A DNA stretch of 34,969 bases, taken from a virus. Under the pieces are notes generated by a model, which made no database searches, had not been told where the DNA came from, and saw nothing but the letters and a program-made list of their open reading frames with translations. Shown piece after piece: positions 28,811 through 34,969 of the stretch. Each line of letters opens with the position of its first letter. The stretch's first letter is position 1. Made by a program: the position numbers and the translations under genes. Location: positions 1-34,969 of the IMG/VR virus record IMGVR_UViG_3300042888_002852; one strand, written 5' to 3'.

Positions 28811-29410
28811 ATGGAAGTAACATTTACAGATGGTTTTAGTAAATCATTAAAAAGATTGATTTGGCACGAAAGCCGATTATATAAAACATATTCTTTATTT
28901 AGATATGATTTACCAAGATTTTTTGGTAATATTTGGAGATTTAGAAAAGGTCTATGGAATCATTACTGGTGGGATCATCATGGTGTATTAAAATTTATGG
29001 ACGCTGGTTTAACCCATATGGCGGATAATCTTGAAAAGAAAGGTCTTGAAATTGAGGGACCCAGAGAGAAGAAAGTTAAATCAATACGTAGAGCTGTTGA
29101 ATTAATTAGAAATTATGATCAGGATCTTTATACCGATATGGCCGAAAAAGAACTTGGGGAACTAATTCACCATCCATTTGAATTTGAAGATGTACCGGAT
29201 AAACCTGGATTTAGTAGATTGGTTGATAATGATAATGAAGAAGAACGTGAACACAATAGTAAGGTCTATGAAAGAAGTCGTGATATCCAGGAGTCTGAAT
29301 GGAATGAACTTTGGGATACATTAAAAGGTCAAGACTATAGAAAATTTGATTATGATAAAGAATGGTATGACCAATTTGATGGTACTGGGTTAAGAGGTTG
29401 GTGGGATTAA
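28811..29410 (+). CDS. Conserved-looking acidic phage protein
   Basis: The 199-residue product has a Trp/His-rich section (IWRFRKGLWNHYWWDHHGVL) followed by a helix MDAGLTHMADNLEKKGLE and an acidic C-terminal half with PGFSRLVDNDNEEEREH. Similar WDHHG-type proteins occur in other large phages as unassigned genes, by my recollection. No enzyme signature can be named. A hairpin 37 bases downstream ends the unit. Confidence 0.72.
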   Translation: MEVTFTDGFSKSLKRLIWHESRLYKTYSLFRYDLPRFFGNIWRFRKGLWNHYWWDHHGVLKFMDAGLTHMADNLEKKGLEIEGPREKKVKSIRRAVELIRNYDQDLYTDMAEKELGELIHHPFEFEDVPDKPGFSRLVDNDNEEEREHNSKVYERSRDIQESEWNELWDTLKGQDYRKFDYDKEWYDQFDGTGLRGWWD

Positions 29411-29447
29411 TATACCAACTTATTGTATAATAATAAATTATTTTAGT

Positions 29448-29477
29448 ATCCTCATAGAAAAATCAATCTATGGGGAT
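29448..29477 (+). terminator. Hairpin between units, overlapping the next promoter element
   Basis: ATCCTCATAGA pairs with TCTATGGGGAT (one G-T pair), loop about eight bases. A short T-rich stretch follows. The last bases of the stem belong to GATATTTAT of the following gene, so the hairpin may stop one transcript and mark the start of the next. Confidence 0.6.
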
Positions 29478-29483
29478 ATTTAT
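29476..29483 (+). promoter_or_regulatory. ATATTTAT element before the nucleotidyltransferase gene
   Basis: The octamer ends five bases before the ATG at 29489 and begins inside the 3' arm of the hairpin at 29448-29477. Confidence 0.5.
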
Positions 29484-29488
29484 TTTAG

Positions 29489-30262
29489 ATGAACAATTTT
29501 AAAATGAAAAAAATTAACGAATTAGTTAAACCAGATGATATCAATTTATCATCTTTTAAAGTTAGAGACGAATTAAACCCTAAGTTTTGGGTTAAGTTAG
29601 AAAATGGTGATTATAAATTAAAATCTAAGATAAAAAATAGACTTTTAATGATTTCTGATGATTTTTTTGAAACATTGGATATCCCTTGGGTTGACGTTGA
29701 GGATATTATTTTAACCGGTAGTATTTCTAATTTTAACTGGTCTAAGTTTTCTGATGTTGATTTACATGTCGTTATACCTTATACTGAGGTAGATGATAAT
29801 ATGGACTTAGTTAAGGAATATCTTACAGCTAAAAAAACTGTATGGAATAATAAACATAATATTAAAATATATGGTCACGATGTTGAATTATACGCTCAGG
29901 ATACTGAAGAACCTCATTACTCTACTGGTGTTTATTCACTAATGTTAGATAAATGGATCATTAAACCTGAAACTGGAAAACCTAAGATTAATCATGAAAA
30001 GATAAAAGATAAATCATCTAACATAATGAACATTACTGATAGTATTGAATCAATGTATAAAGATGGTGAATACGATAAGGTTATTAGAAGAGTGAATGGG
30101 TTGATTGAAAAAATAAAAAATATGAGATCCGCTGGGTTAGAGAAGGATGGTGAATATTCATCAGAAAATTTAACGTTCAAAGTTTTACGTAGAAATGGTT
30201 ACATTGAAAAATTAATGAACTTAAAAGATATTTCTTATGATAAATCTTTAACTTTAAATTAA
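29489..30262 (+). CDS. Predicted nucleotidyltransferase (Pol beta superfamily)
   Basis: The 257-residue product carries the Pol beta-type nucleotidyltransferase core: LTGSISNFNWSKFSDVDLHV (Gly77-Ser78 and Asp89-x-Asp91) and a third carboxylate strand HDVELYAQD (Asp131/Glu133). Metal-binding residues are thus complete. The C-terminal part is helical. The substrate could be a protein, RNA end or small molecule. The octamer five bases upstream supports the 29489 start over an ATG at residue six. Similar genes are known to me from T4-like phages, but without an assigned function. Confidence 0.83.
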   Translation: MNNFKMKKINELVKPDDINLSSFKVRDELNPKFWVKLENGDYKLKSKIKNRLLMISDDFFETLDIPWVDVEDIILTGSISNFNWSKFSDVDLHVVIPYTEVDDNMDLVKEYLTAKKTVWNNKHNIKIYGHDVELYAQDTEEPHYSTGVYSLMLDKWIIKPETGKPKINHEKIKDKSSNIMNITDSIESMYKDGEYDKVIRRVNGLIEKIKNMRSAGLEKDGEYSSENLTFKVLRRNGYIEKLMNLKDISYDKSLTLN

Positions 30263-30279
30263 TTTTACATATTTAGATT

Positions 30280-30287
30280 ATATTTAT
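30280..30287 (+). promoter_or_regulatory. ATATTTAT element before the 30306 gene
   Basis: The octamer lies 18 bases before the ATG at 30306, preceded by a second partial copy (CATATTTAG). Confidence 0.4.
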
Positions 30288-30305
30288 TAAGAAATACATA
30301 ATAAA

Positions 30306-30470
30306 ATGACTGGTACAACTGAACAATTATTAATACAACTAATAAACCTATCTGGACCTTGTCCTAGCGTTTGTGATGGAACAAAACAAATTGGTGGACC
30401 TGAAGGAACTAGTGACATTAATATTATCACTGGATGGCCTATAGATAATTCACCTTCTGGTGGTAGATAA
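30306..30470 (+). CDS. 54-residue Gly/Pro-rich hypothetical protein
   Basis: The product (MTGTTEQLLIQLINLSGPCP) is short, with two cysteines in GPCPSVCDG and a Gly/Pro-rich second half (GGPEGTSDINIITGWPIDNS). Composition differs from its neighbours. An ATATTTAT element lies 18 bases upstream. Head or tail decoration peptides can look like this, but there is no evidence beyond context. Confidence 0.6.
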   Translation: MTGTTEQLLIQLINLSGPCPSVCDGTKQIGGPEGTSDINIITGWPIDNSPSGGR

Positions 30471-30501
30471 GATAAAATAAAAATAAAATAAATCAATTAA
30501 T

Positions 30502-32202
30502 ATGAATATAAAACCAACAGGATTAAAGGGTGGAGATAAAATCCAAAGAATCCAAAATTTAATGACTAAATTAAGTCCATTAAATGAATCAACAACTAAT
30601 TCTTCTTTAGAACATATAAAATATGGTCCGGATGAGACTGTTTATGGTATCATTAGAGAAAACCATACATATTTTATTAAAACCGCTAACAAAACAAATG
30701 ATAAATTAACATCAGGAGATTTTGAATATATTGGTGGACTTCAAAATAAAATGGATGAATCATATAGATCATATGAAGACGCACTTAGACATTTAAATAT
30801 GAAGTTTAAAGATTTAAATGAATCTTATGGTATTAGAGAAAATATTAATTTATTTAAATCAGATTTCTTATTAGAAACTACTAAAAAGAAAACTATTAAA
30901 AATGAACAAGATGAAGAAACAACTTTTAAATTAAAAGTTGACGCACCAGAAGCTACTCCTACACCAATGGATACTACAACACCGGATATGGGTGAAGTAC
31001 CAACTGATGATATGTCAACTGATGTACCAACAGATTTACCAACTGATGATATGGAAATGGGTGATGAAACAGATGTACCTGATGATACTGAAGGAGATGA
31101 AGATACTGGTGATCTTGAAAAAGATATTCAAAGATTGACTGGTAAAATTGGTCAAAAAATGAGAGAATTAGATGAACCTGACGCTGAGTTAGAAAAGTAT
31201 GTATTAAACTCTATTATGTCTGCGTTAAATCTTGATGATATGGATGAAGATTTTAAAGAAGATTTAATTTCTAAATTAGAGGGTGAAACTGAAGAAACTT
31301 CTGACGAAACTGATACTGAAGAAGTTCCAGAAGAACCTATTGATGATGAAGAAGTTCCAATGGAAGAACCTACTGATACTGAAGAAGTTCCAGAAGAAAC
31401 TCCAATGAAAGCTGAAGGTAGAGTAATTTCTAAAAAAACTTTACTTGAAAATCTTAAAAATAAAAAATCATTAGAGATTAAATTAAAGAAAACTGTTAAG
31501 GAATCTGATGAATTTGATTACAGAAGAGACTTTTTAGGTAATAAGGAAAAACCTGAATTTGATTACAGAAGAGACTTTTTAGGTAATAAGGAAAAAGATG
31601 AATTTGATTACAGAAGAGACTTTTTAGGTAATAAGGAAGAAGAAAAATTCGTTAGAGGTGGAAGACCTAGTAAATTTTTAAAAAATCCTAATTTACCAGA
31701 TGATGATGATTTTTTAGAAGAAGAAGAAACTATAACCAATTATAAGGATGTAAATGATTTTAAAACTAATAATCCTAAATTAGCACCTAAATCAAAATTT
31801 AGTGTTACTGGTGTTGAAGGTAATTTTATGAAGGAAATGAATGAAGATGAAACTATCTATGAAATTGAATTAGATGAAGATTCAATGGAAGAAGGTAACG
31901 CTTTCACTCGTATGTTATCTAAAACTAAAAAAGGTGAAAAATTTAACTTAGGTGGTAGAAGTTATACTGATAAATCAGATTATGATGAATTAGATGAGTC
32001 AGATATAGAAGAATATTATTCACCTGATGAAGATAAAGAATATCCTAAGAGTTATTATGAACCTGGAACTAGATATAAAAGTCCAAATTATGATAAAGGT
32101 ATTGATATTGAGTTTAATGATGAAAAGGCGACTGATGAAAAAGAAGTTACTGAAACTAGACAAAGAAGATTTAAACCTTTTCAACCAAAAAGAAGTAGAT
32201 AG
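30502..32202 (+). CDS. Long acidic protein with 15-residue tandem repeats, possible scaffold or core protein
   Basis: The 566-residue product has a structured N-terminal part (about 1-145), a very acidic Pro/Thr/Asp/Glu linker with repeated TEEVPEE and TDDM, a helical domain (about 210-260; EKDIQRLTGKIGQKMRELDE) and three copies of a 15-residue repeat EFDYRRDFLGNKEKx at DNA period 45. The C-terminus is acidic, ending in a basic QRRFKPFQPKRSR. Several short KE/ES and LxE sites are scattered through it. The acidity and modular form resemble phage prohead core proteins, but this is inference only. It stands at the head of a run of conserved phage genes. Confidence 0.85.
   Translation: MNIKPTGLKGGDKIQRIQNLMTKLSPLNESTTNSSLEHIKYGPDETVYGIIRENHTYFIKTANKTNDKLTSGDFEYIGGLQNKMDESYRSYEDALRHLNMKFKDLNESYGIRENINLFKSDFLLETTKKKTIKNEQDEETTFKLKVDAPEATPTPMDTTTPDMGEVPTDDMSTDVPTDLPTDDMEMGDETDVPDDTEGDEDTGDLEKDIQRLTGKIGQKMRELDEPDAELEKYVLNSIMSALNLDDMDEDFKEDLISKLEGETEETSDETDTEEVPEEPIDDEEVPMEEPTDTEEVPEETPMKAEGRVISKKTLLENLKNKKSLEIKLKKTVKESDEFDYRRDFLGNKEKPEFDYRRDFLGNKEKDEFDYRRDFLGNKEEEKFVRGGRPSKFLKNPNLPDDDDFLEEEETITNYKDVNDFKTNNPKLAPKSKFSVTGVEGNFMKEMNEDETIYEIELDEDSMEEGNAFTRMLSKTKKGEKFNLGGRSYTDKSDYDELDESDIEEYYSPDEDKEYPKSYYEPGTRYKSPNYDKGIDIEFNDEKATDEKEVTETRQRRFKPFQPKRSR
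31510..31641 (+). repeat. Three 45-base in-frame tandem repeats
   Basis: Copies start at 31510, 31555 and 31600, each opening GAATTTGATTACAGAAGAGA and continuing CTTTTTAGGTAATAAGGAA. They are identical over almost the whole unit, which points to recent expansion by slippage or unequal exchange. Confidence 0.95.
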
Positions 32203-32204
32203 TA

Positions 32205-32630
32205 ATGGAATTATTTATAATCTATATAAATAAAATAGGTAAAAATTGGAAAGATGAATTTATGTATGAATTCATCTTTTCAAATTCTATAGAAAATATT
32301 GATGGTGATGAGTGGGATAGTTATCCAGCTTCTGGAAACCCAGGACCACCAAATCACGAATTCATAAAAAAAGTTGGTACATTAACCACTAACATCAATT
32401 TAGATGTTATCCAAAATAGTGAGTCTTTTGCGATTTGGGATGCGGTGGATGGTGTAATTTCAATGGCTTGGGAAAATTTAGATGGGTATGAAGAATACCC
32501 TGAAACTAGATTATTTTTTAAGTTTGGTGAACAAATAAACTCTGTCGAAGATAAATTATATGAGAGAGATATGGTATTAAAATACGATGAAAAAAATGAA
32601 AAGAAAAGTAATAAAACTGAAAGAGTCTGA
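32205..32630 (+). CDS. Conserved phage protein, unknown function
   Basis: The 141-residue product (MELFIIYINKIGKNWKDEFM) contains YEFIFSNSIENIDGDEWDSY, then PASGNPGPPNHEFI and AIWDAVDGVISMAWENLDGY. I recall similar sequences, unassigned, in other large Bacteroidota phages. The Asp/Trp-rich blocks and length suggest a compact alpha/beta protein. It overlaps the tagged gene at 32587 by 44 bases. Confidence 0.75.
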   Translation: MELFIIYINKIGKNWKDEFMYEFIFSNSIENIDGDEWDSYPASGNPGPPNHEFIKKVGTLTTNINLDVIQNSESFAIWDAVDGVISMAWENLDGYEEYPETRLFFKFGEQINSVEDKLYERDMVLKYDEKNEKKSNKTERV

Positions 32631-33087
32631 TTTAGAAAAATTAGTTAAGAAAATTTTAAAAGAAGATATGGGTGGTATGGATGATACACATCCAACATTT
32701 GGTAATTTAAATTTATCAAGAATTAGTGACGAAGAAATTATGTCTTTATTAAATAGAAATATGGGTGAAATTAAAACTGATGGTGATGATGATTTAGAAC
32801 ACGGAACTTTTGATGATGAAGCTATTCATAATTATGTTTCATATAACTTAACTAATAATATGGTCCATATATTTGATACGATTGGACATAATATGCCTAG
32901 AGAGTTAGAAGGTAATGAATATGAAGAAACTATGGATAATGCTTATGATGACGCTTTCAAACATTTTAAAAAATTTCCAGAAACTATGACTAATAGATTT
33001 GATAGAAAATTTAATCGTTTTGATGAATCAAGTAAAAAATCTATGAGTTATAAACAAATATTATCAAATAAAAGATTAAGAAAATAA
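32587..33087 (+). CDS. Tagged protein, clearest long tag
   Basis: The 166-residue product has KVIKLKESDLEKLVKKILKE, in which the long tag ends in the short tag, followed by DMGGMDDTHPTFGN and an acidic helical body. The C-terminus is basic (YKQILSNKRLRK). It starts in the last 44 bases of the preceding gene; ATG codons at 32587 and 32596 are both possible. It is the best single example for defining the motif. The function of the body is unknown. Confidence 0.78.
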   Translation: MKKMKRKVIKLKESDLEKLVKKILKEDMGGMDDTHPTFGNLNLSRISDEEIMSLLNRNMGEIKTDGDDDLEHGTFDDEAIHNYVSYNLTNNMVHIFDTIGHNMPRELEGNEYEETMDNAYDDAFKHFKKFPETMTNRFDRKFNRFDESSKKSMSYKQILSNKRLRK

Positions 33088-33100
33088 ATCATTAACGATA

Positions 33101-33466
33101 ATGGCGAAAAAAATGAAATTGTTATACGATGAATATTCACAAATGATGGATGAATTGTATAGTGCGGTTAAAGAAAAACCAATAGAAGAAAAATTTGTCT
33201 CTAAAGACCAACAAAAATATTTTTATTGGAAAGCTGGTCAAAAGGGTAAAAAGGGTGAGGAATGGAAAAAAATGGCTGATGAATTTTCTAATACTATGAC
33301 TAAAAAAGATTGGGAAAAATTACCAAAAAAGGTAACTAATGAATCGGTTAAGAATTTAAACCCTAAAATTAATAAAAAGTCTTTAATTGAATATGTTATA
33401 AAACAAAATGTACCGGTTAAGGTTACTAAAAAAGAAATTGTTAAACAAATAAAAAGAAATGACTAA
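33101..33466 (+). CDS. DUF3008-like small basic protein
   Basis: The 121-residue product has the block FVSKDQQKYFYWKAGQKGKK and GEEWKKMADEFSNTMTKKDW, which resembles DUF3008 (small proteins found mostly in phages, VSKxQQKFF-A-KAG). The tail is basic and helical. It sits between tagged genes and overlaps the next by eight bases. The function of the family is not known; nucleic-acid binding is plausible from its charge. Confidence 0.7.
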   Translation: MAKKMKLLYDEYSQMMDELYSAVKEKPIEEKFVSKDQQKYFYWKAGQKGKKGEEWKKMADEFSNTMTKKDWEKLPKKVTNESVKNLNPKINKKSLIEYVIKQNVPVKVTKKEIVKQIKRND

Positions 33467-34676
33467 AATTCGTAGAAATATCTCACTTAAACTTTTTGAA
33501 CAGTATAAACGAGATTTAGGTGTTGTTGATGGGATTGAATATGATTTAAACCATTCAGAAATGATACATCCAGATATTGAGAAAAAACTTAAAAATGGTA
33601 ACCATCATTTAGGTACTCATCCATCATTCCCAGAACTTGATTCAAACCAAAATTTTGGTGAAAAATTAGCTTCAAAAAGTTTTAAAGATATTGTTAAAAA
33701 AGTTAAGAAATATTCTGGAGTTAAAGATATTACCGAAAAACAAGTTATGGAGATGAGAGATCTTTTAGAAGAAATTATCTCAATTGAAAAAAATGAAAGA
33801 AACCTTTTAGAAAAATTAGCTATAGATATCGTAAAAAAAGAATTTGGTATTACCGATCAATTATTATTTGACGCTAAATTAGTTGATGCTGGTAACATTA
33901 ATTTTGATGAAAATGTAAGTAAAAATGATGAAATTTTTATTGATTTTGATAATGCCGCGGAGGAAGAAACTATAGTTTCTGAAGTTGAAAAACAAAAATT
34001 ACTTAATGGTTTAGCTCAAGGAGCTGCCAAAAAAGGACATTATATGTTTCATAGAATTGAAGATGAATTAGATAAGATTGACACATCTTTGAGTAATCTT
34101 TATGGTAAATTAATGTCAATTAGTGATTTCACTTACTGGATTACACCAGATGAAGCTATGATGATTATGGTTGGTGGTGATGAAAATTTAGTTGGTGGTG
34201 AAAATATTGATTTAAATACGACACCCCCTACAATAAAGGCTAAAGCTTTAACTTTTCCAATATTAGTACAAGAATTAATTACCGGTATAATGAAAATTAT
34301 GTCTATGGACGCTTTACCAGGTGATGAAAACATTAAAAAATATGTTGATAATAAATGTAAATTTGTAACTTCAGAATTTTGGGATGTACGTTTAGGTCCA
34401 GGTTTATGGGATAGATTTAAAGAAGTTATTGGAACTAATGATCAAGATTTAAAATATTATCTTTACAATGAGATATCATTAATACCGGCCAAAGAGTTCA
34501 ATTCATTTATGAATGACTTATTTAAGGGTGATGAAACAGCTAAACAAAAATTAGTTGATATGGCGAATAACATTAGAGAGGAAATGAAAGAAGATAATTA
34601 TACAGAATTAATTGGTTATTATGATAACGATAATAAAGTTGAAGATGATATTGACATCATAGACCTTTTTAGATAG
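33459..34676 (+). CDS. Large conserved phage protein, probable virion or assembly role
   Basis: The 405-residue product starts MTKIRRNISLKLFEQYKRDL, a basic helical head loosely like the tag. The body holds IHPDIEKKLKNGNHHLGTHP, an acidic helical region, MFHRIEDELDKIDTSLSNLY and a C-terminal domain with PILVQELITGIMKIMSMDAL and FWDVRLGPGLWDRF. I know of comparable proteins in large phages only as unassigned genes. Its size, acid content and location downstream of the acidic repeat protein support a structural or assembly role, without proof. Confidence 0.78.
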   Translation: MTKIRRNISLKLFEQYKRDLGVVDGIEYDLNHSEMIHPDIEKKLKNGNHHLGTHPSFPELDSNQNFGEKLASKSFKDIVKKVKKYSGVKDITEKQVMEMRDLLEEIISIEKNERNLLEKLAIDIVKKEFGITDQLLFDAKLVDAGNINFDENVSKNDEIFIDFDNAAEEETIVSEVEKQKLLNGLAQGAAKKGHYMFHRIEDELDKIDTSLSNLYGKLMSISDFTYWITPDEAMMIMVGGDENLVGGENIDLNTTPPTIKAKALTFPILVQELITGIMKIMSMDALPGDENIKKYVDNKCKFVTSEFWDVRLGPGLWDRFKEVIGTNDQDLKYYLYNEISLIPAKEFNSFMNDLFKGDETAKQKLVDMANNIREEMKEDNYTELIGYYDNDNKVEDDIDIIDLFR

Positions 34677-34681
34677 TAGGG

Positions 34682-34689
34682 ATATTTAT
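34682..34689 (+). promoter_or_regulatory. ATATTTAT element before the 34694 gene
   Basis: The octamer starts six bases after the previous stop codon and ends four bases before the ATG at 34694. Confidence 0.5.
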
Positions 34690-34693
34690 CAAT

Positions 34694-34969
34694 ATGTTGA
34701 AGAAAATTACCCATAAATTATTAAAAGAAGAAATTACTGATAGGGAAATAAAATTTGTTAATAATTTCGCCACTAAAAGACCAGAACTTGATTGGGAAGG
34801 TGTTAGAGATGAGTTAATTGAGATGGGTTATACTAATGAGGAATCTATGTTATTAATTTTAAAGACGATTTCTTCTGAAGATACTGAATGGGTTGAAGAT
34901 CCTTTAGAATTATTTGATCTTGGTCATTGGTTTTCGGCTTTTGGTAAAGATACACTAGAAATACTTAAA
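34694..34969 (+). CDS. Tagged protein, 3' end outside window
   Basis: Ninety-two codons are visible: MLKKITHKLLKEEITDREIK (the short tag) and an acidic helical domain with DWEGVRDELIEMGYTNEESM. The frame is open to the last base. The octamer at 34682 fixes the start. The protein continues beyond the window, so no function can be read from what is present. Confidence 0.75.
   Translation, partial: MLKKITHKLLKEEITDREIKFVNNFATKRPELDWEGVRDELIEMGYTNEESMLLILKTISSEDTEWVEDPLELFDLGHWFSAFGKDTLEILK

Noticed and set aside
31311-31641. CRISPR array
   Set aside because: The repeats are in frame, contiguous and protein-coding, with no spacers. No other regularly spaced repeats with unique spacers were seen.
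1-34969. tRNA or rRNA genes
   Set aside because: Reading for cloverleaf-like GC-rich segments and the TTCGA-type T-loop gave no convincing candidate; a covariance-model scan would be needed to exclude one.

Overview
The window is a gene-dense, strongly AT-rich piece of a large tailed-phage genome that infects a member of the Bacteroidota, probably a flavobacterium-like host. Phage signs are the many tiny overlapping genes, a T4-type lysozyme, thymidylate synthase, an RNA ligase, several homing-type nucleases and almost no spacer DNA. Host signs are the lack of Shine-Dalgarno sites, promoters of the Bacteroidota type (TTG, about 20 bases, TAnnTTTG), a ClpC whose ClpP loop (GTGIGF) resembles Bacteroidota ClpC, and a secreted protein built like a type IX secretion (T9SS) cargo. 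Both ends of the window cut genes.

Layout. 1-3.9 kb: a partial gene, then proteins that share a short basic N-terminal tag, ending in a lysozyme. 4.0-8.2 kb: small membrane and coiled-coil genes, the T9SS-like secreted protein, and more tagged proteins. 8.2-10 kb: a mixed-strand block with an HNH nuclease and a DUF192 protein. 10-11.8 kb: a leucine-rich-repeat protein and a 47-residue protein that is almost only tag. 11.8-17.0 kb, minus strand: one ClpC-type AAA+ unfoldase broken into three genes by two split inteins, each sitting in a Walker A lysine-threonine junction, with a Vsr-like endonuclease gene in the second break. 17.1-25.8 kb: about 27 small genes in a tight plus-strand chain, with an RNA-repair pair (Rnl5-like ligase and cyclic-phosphate-processing receiver domain). 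25.8-28.1 kb: thyA, a GIY-YIG endonuclease and a small gene ending in a second copy of the ThyA C-terminus. 28.1-35 kb: small proteins, a predicted nucleotidyltransferase, a long acidic repeat protein and conserved phage proteins of probable virion or assembly role.

Three patterns tie the window together. (1) At least eleven otherwise unrelated proteins begin with variants of one helix (long form I-x-LTESDL-xx-LVKKILKE, short form M-K-x-LIKKILKE), which could be a virion-targeting propeptide. (2) Many genes have ATATTTAT or a related octamer only 3-5 bases before the ATG, which suggests promoters that produce leaderless or nearly leaderless mRNAs. (3) Runs of neighbouring small genes share the same first codons (MEN, then MNKE/D, then MNNLDK), as if a translation-start module had been copied from gene to gene.

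The most striking system is the doubly fractured clpC. Three polypeptides and two trans-splicing reactions would be needed to rebuild a protein of about 837 residues. The two inteins are close paralogues at equivalent sites, so cross-splicing to a single-ATPase form is conceivable. All functional statements come from reading the sequence; no database search was possible.
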